From contig CATEWF010000063.1 in assembly GCA_949527715.1 (NCBI GenBank), positions 1-5,712 of the forward strand: a stretch of DNA of 5,712 nt. Reading direction: 5' to 3'. The position numbers and the translations under genes were made by a program. Shown one piece after another: positions 4,376-5,712 of the stretch. This stretch comes from an uncultured Mycoplasmatota bacterium. Its GTDB lineage: Bacteria; Bacillota_I; Bacilli_A; Mycoplasmatales; Mycoplasmoidaceae. The number at the start of each line of letters is the position of its first letter. The stretch's first letter is position 1. Under the pieces are notes generated by a model. The model ran no database searches. It saw nothing but the letters and a program-made list of their open reading frames with translations, and had not been told where the DNA came from.

Positions 4376-5695
4376 TTATTGTTTAATTTCATTATTATTA
4401 GTTATTTTTTCTTCTACATTATCTCCATCATAAGTGTCTTTAACATCATTGATAGCCTCATCTTTTGTTTCATCAACAATTGAAGTAGGCTGTAATACAG
4501 AGAATGATAATGGTTTCAATTCAATTTTAACATCAATTCCGTTTAACTTGAACATTTTATTGATAGTACCGACAATCTTGCTTCTATTTTTTGAAGCAAC
4601 AGTCTTGTTATATAGATTGAATGCAACATTTAATAGATTACCCTCACCACCAAGCATTGAAGTATCTGCATCATAACCGATTAACTGTTTTGACGGTATC
4701 CTATGGGCAGATAATATTCTCGCAATACCTCTATCATTGTTACTTTCAAATAAATTGATATTATTTACATCCTTATCAAATTTGGTGAACTCAACTGGTT
4801 TTTCTTCGTCATTGTTTTTGAAATTAATCATTAATGAGTTTGCGTTGTCGCTTCCTTGGAACATTGCTTCAATATTATCCAATATCATCTTTCTTTCCTC
4901 ATCATCATCAATGCGATTTAACGTCAAAATACCACTTGCAGAGAAGTTATTTGTTACAGACCTTAAATCATACCGTTGAAGCTCAATATCGGCTTGAATT
5001 GCTTTGCAAGCACTCATATAACGAGGCATTTGATAGTATAACATATCTGGTGAATAAGATTGCGACATAAATAGATAAGGTACACCTTGTGCCAATTCTT
5101 CATCATCTTGGAAGCCGAAAGCTCTCATTTCAATTGGTGGATATTTGCCCAATGAAGTCCAATCGGATGAAATATAATAATTTTGAATTACACCATCCTC
5201 ATCCTTTTCACCACAACGGACATCAGATACAGACTGATGATAGAATGAATAAGTCTTATTGTCTTTATTCTTGATAATCTGGAATGCAAATGCACCATAT
5301 ATAATGTAGTCCAATGCAATCTTTTCAATAAAATCATCCCAAGTTTCCTGATAGTTAGGTACTACTTCCTCTTGTGTTATTGGTATCTTGTCATAATCAA
5401 TACCATCACCAATGATAGCTGCCACCGCAAAATCAACACAAGATTGGTGTGTTGGAGAATTATAATATAAATTGCTTAATTGTAAGGGGAAATCATTTTT
5501 AACACCCCAATTAATCCATCCTCTCATTGAATTATTGCAACGAGGTGCATTCTCCACTTGTTTTTCAAGTTTTGTTACAATGACCTTTGAATTGACATTA
5601 TTTTTAATTTTATTTTTACTTCCTTTTGGTCTTGACATTTTATTAGTATTTTTGCGACCGTCATTTGTTTTTCTTTGTGAGTATCGTTTTTCCAT
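4376..5695 (-). CDS. Phage portal protein
   Basis: Portal proteins form the dodecameric ring at one capsid vertex through which DNA is packaged and ejected. The 439-residue product has the portal layout: NDFPLQLSNLYYNSPTHQSCVDF (about 67-89), IIGDGI, the helix and strand IALDYIIYGAFAFQIIKNKD (126-145), FYHQSVSDVRCG...DGVIQNYYISSDW (151-179), the pre-stem stretch YSPDMLYYQMPRYMSACKAIQ (214-234), DIELQRYDLRSVTNNFSASGILTL, the helix EERKMILDNIEAMFQGSDNA (266-285), and the clip/crown region around RILSAHRIPSKQLIGYDAD. The length is usual. Start: ATG at 5695 follows TTAATTTTAAAA. An internal ATG at 5638 (Met20, MSRPKGSKNK) also follows an A-rich leader and is a credible alternative; the first 50 residues are strongly basic and probably disordered. 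It is translated just ahead of the connector gene; the terminase expected upstream lies outside the window. Confidence 0.88.
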   Translation of the reverse strand: MEKRYSQRKTNDGRKNTNKMSRPKGSKNKIKNNVNSKVIVTKLEKQVENAPRCNNSMRGWINWGVKNDFPLQLSNLYYNSPTHQSCVDFAVAAIIGDGIDYDKIPITQEEVVPNYQETWDDFIEKIALDYIIYGAFAFQIIKNKDNKTYSFYHQSVSDVRCGEKDEDGVIQNYYISSDWTSLGKYPPIEMRAFGFQDDEELAQGVPYLFMSQSYSPDMLYYQMPRYMSACKAIQADIELQRYDLRSVTNNFSASGILTLNRIDDDEERKMILDNIEAMFQGSDNANSLMINFKNNDEEKPVEFTKFDKDVNNINLFESNNDRGIARILSAHRIPSKQLIGYDADTSMLGGEGNLLNVAFNLYNKTVASKNRSKIVGTINKMFKLNGIDVKIELKPLSFSVLQPTSIVDETKDEAINDVKDTYDGDNVEEKITNNNEIKQ

Positions 5696-5712
5696 TTTTA
5701 AAATTAATTTGT

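Noticed and set aside
1..5712. CRISPR array, insertion sequence ends or a defence system
   Set aside because: No regularly spaced repeats, transposase or defence-type protein domains are visible on either strand.

Overview
The window looks like part of a low-GC, tailed-phage genome (or prophage) from a Bacteroidetes host. The phage assignment rests on a portal protein, a likely head-connector protein, an ERF-type recombinase, a phage-style dihydrofolate reductase (DHFR), an HNH homing endonuclease and a tRNA cluster. The Bacteroidetes assignment rests on two promoters that match the TTTG-N19/20-TAnnTTTG consensus of that phylum, and on start codons preceded by A-rich leaders rather than Shine-Dalgarno sequences. 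No taxonomic search was possible, so the host is an inference.

Plus strand, 1-3651: (i) 85-1135 is one broken gene with an N-terminal winged-helix domain, probably a replication/DNA-binding protein. It is interrupted by two single-base frameshifts near 624 and 650 and by an in-frame TAA at 971-973. (ii) 1136-1258 is a gene-free, strongly structured stretch (closing stem around two abutting hairpins, then a separate long hairpin). It is followed by a promoter at 1275-1306. (iii) 1367-2458 is a two-gene operon of an ERF single-strand annealing protein and DHFR. (iv) 2475-3093 is an HNH endonuclease with NUMOD4, HNH, NUMOD3 and NUMOD1/IENR1-like parts, broken by one extra A. (v) 3094-3651 holds a second promoter, a 10-bp perfect inverted repeat, a tRNA-Pro(GGG)-like gene, a tRNA-Thr(TGT)-like gene with no room for a D-arm, and a tRNA-Met/Ile(CAT).

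Minus strand, 3712-5695: the structural module. A portal gene (4376-5695) is followed after 5 nt by a probable head-tail connector gene (3750-4370), which ends at a hairpin terminator lying between the convergent modules.

Functionally, the plus strand carries DNA replication/recombination, nucleotide supply and translation support, while the minus strand carries capsid assembly; the two transcription units converge at about 3712-3747. No wholly new defence or mobile system is evident. The best candidates for something undescribed are the structured RNA at 1136-1258, the D-arm-less tRNA-like gene at 3516-3575, and the four-cysteine cluster in the connector protein.
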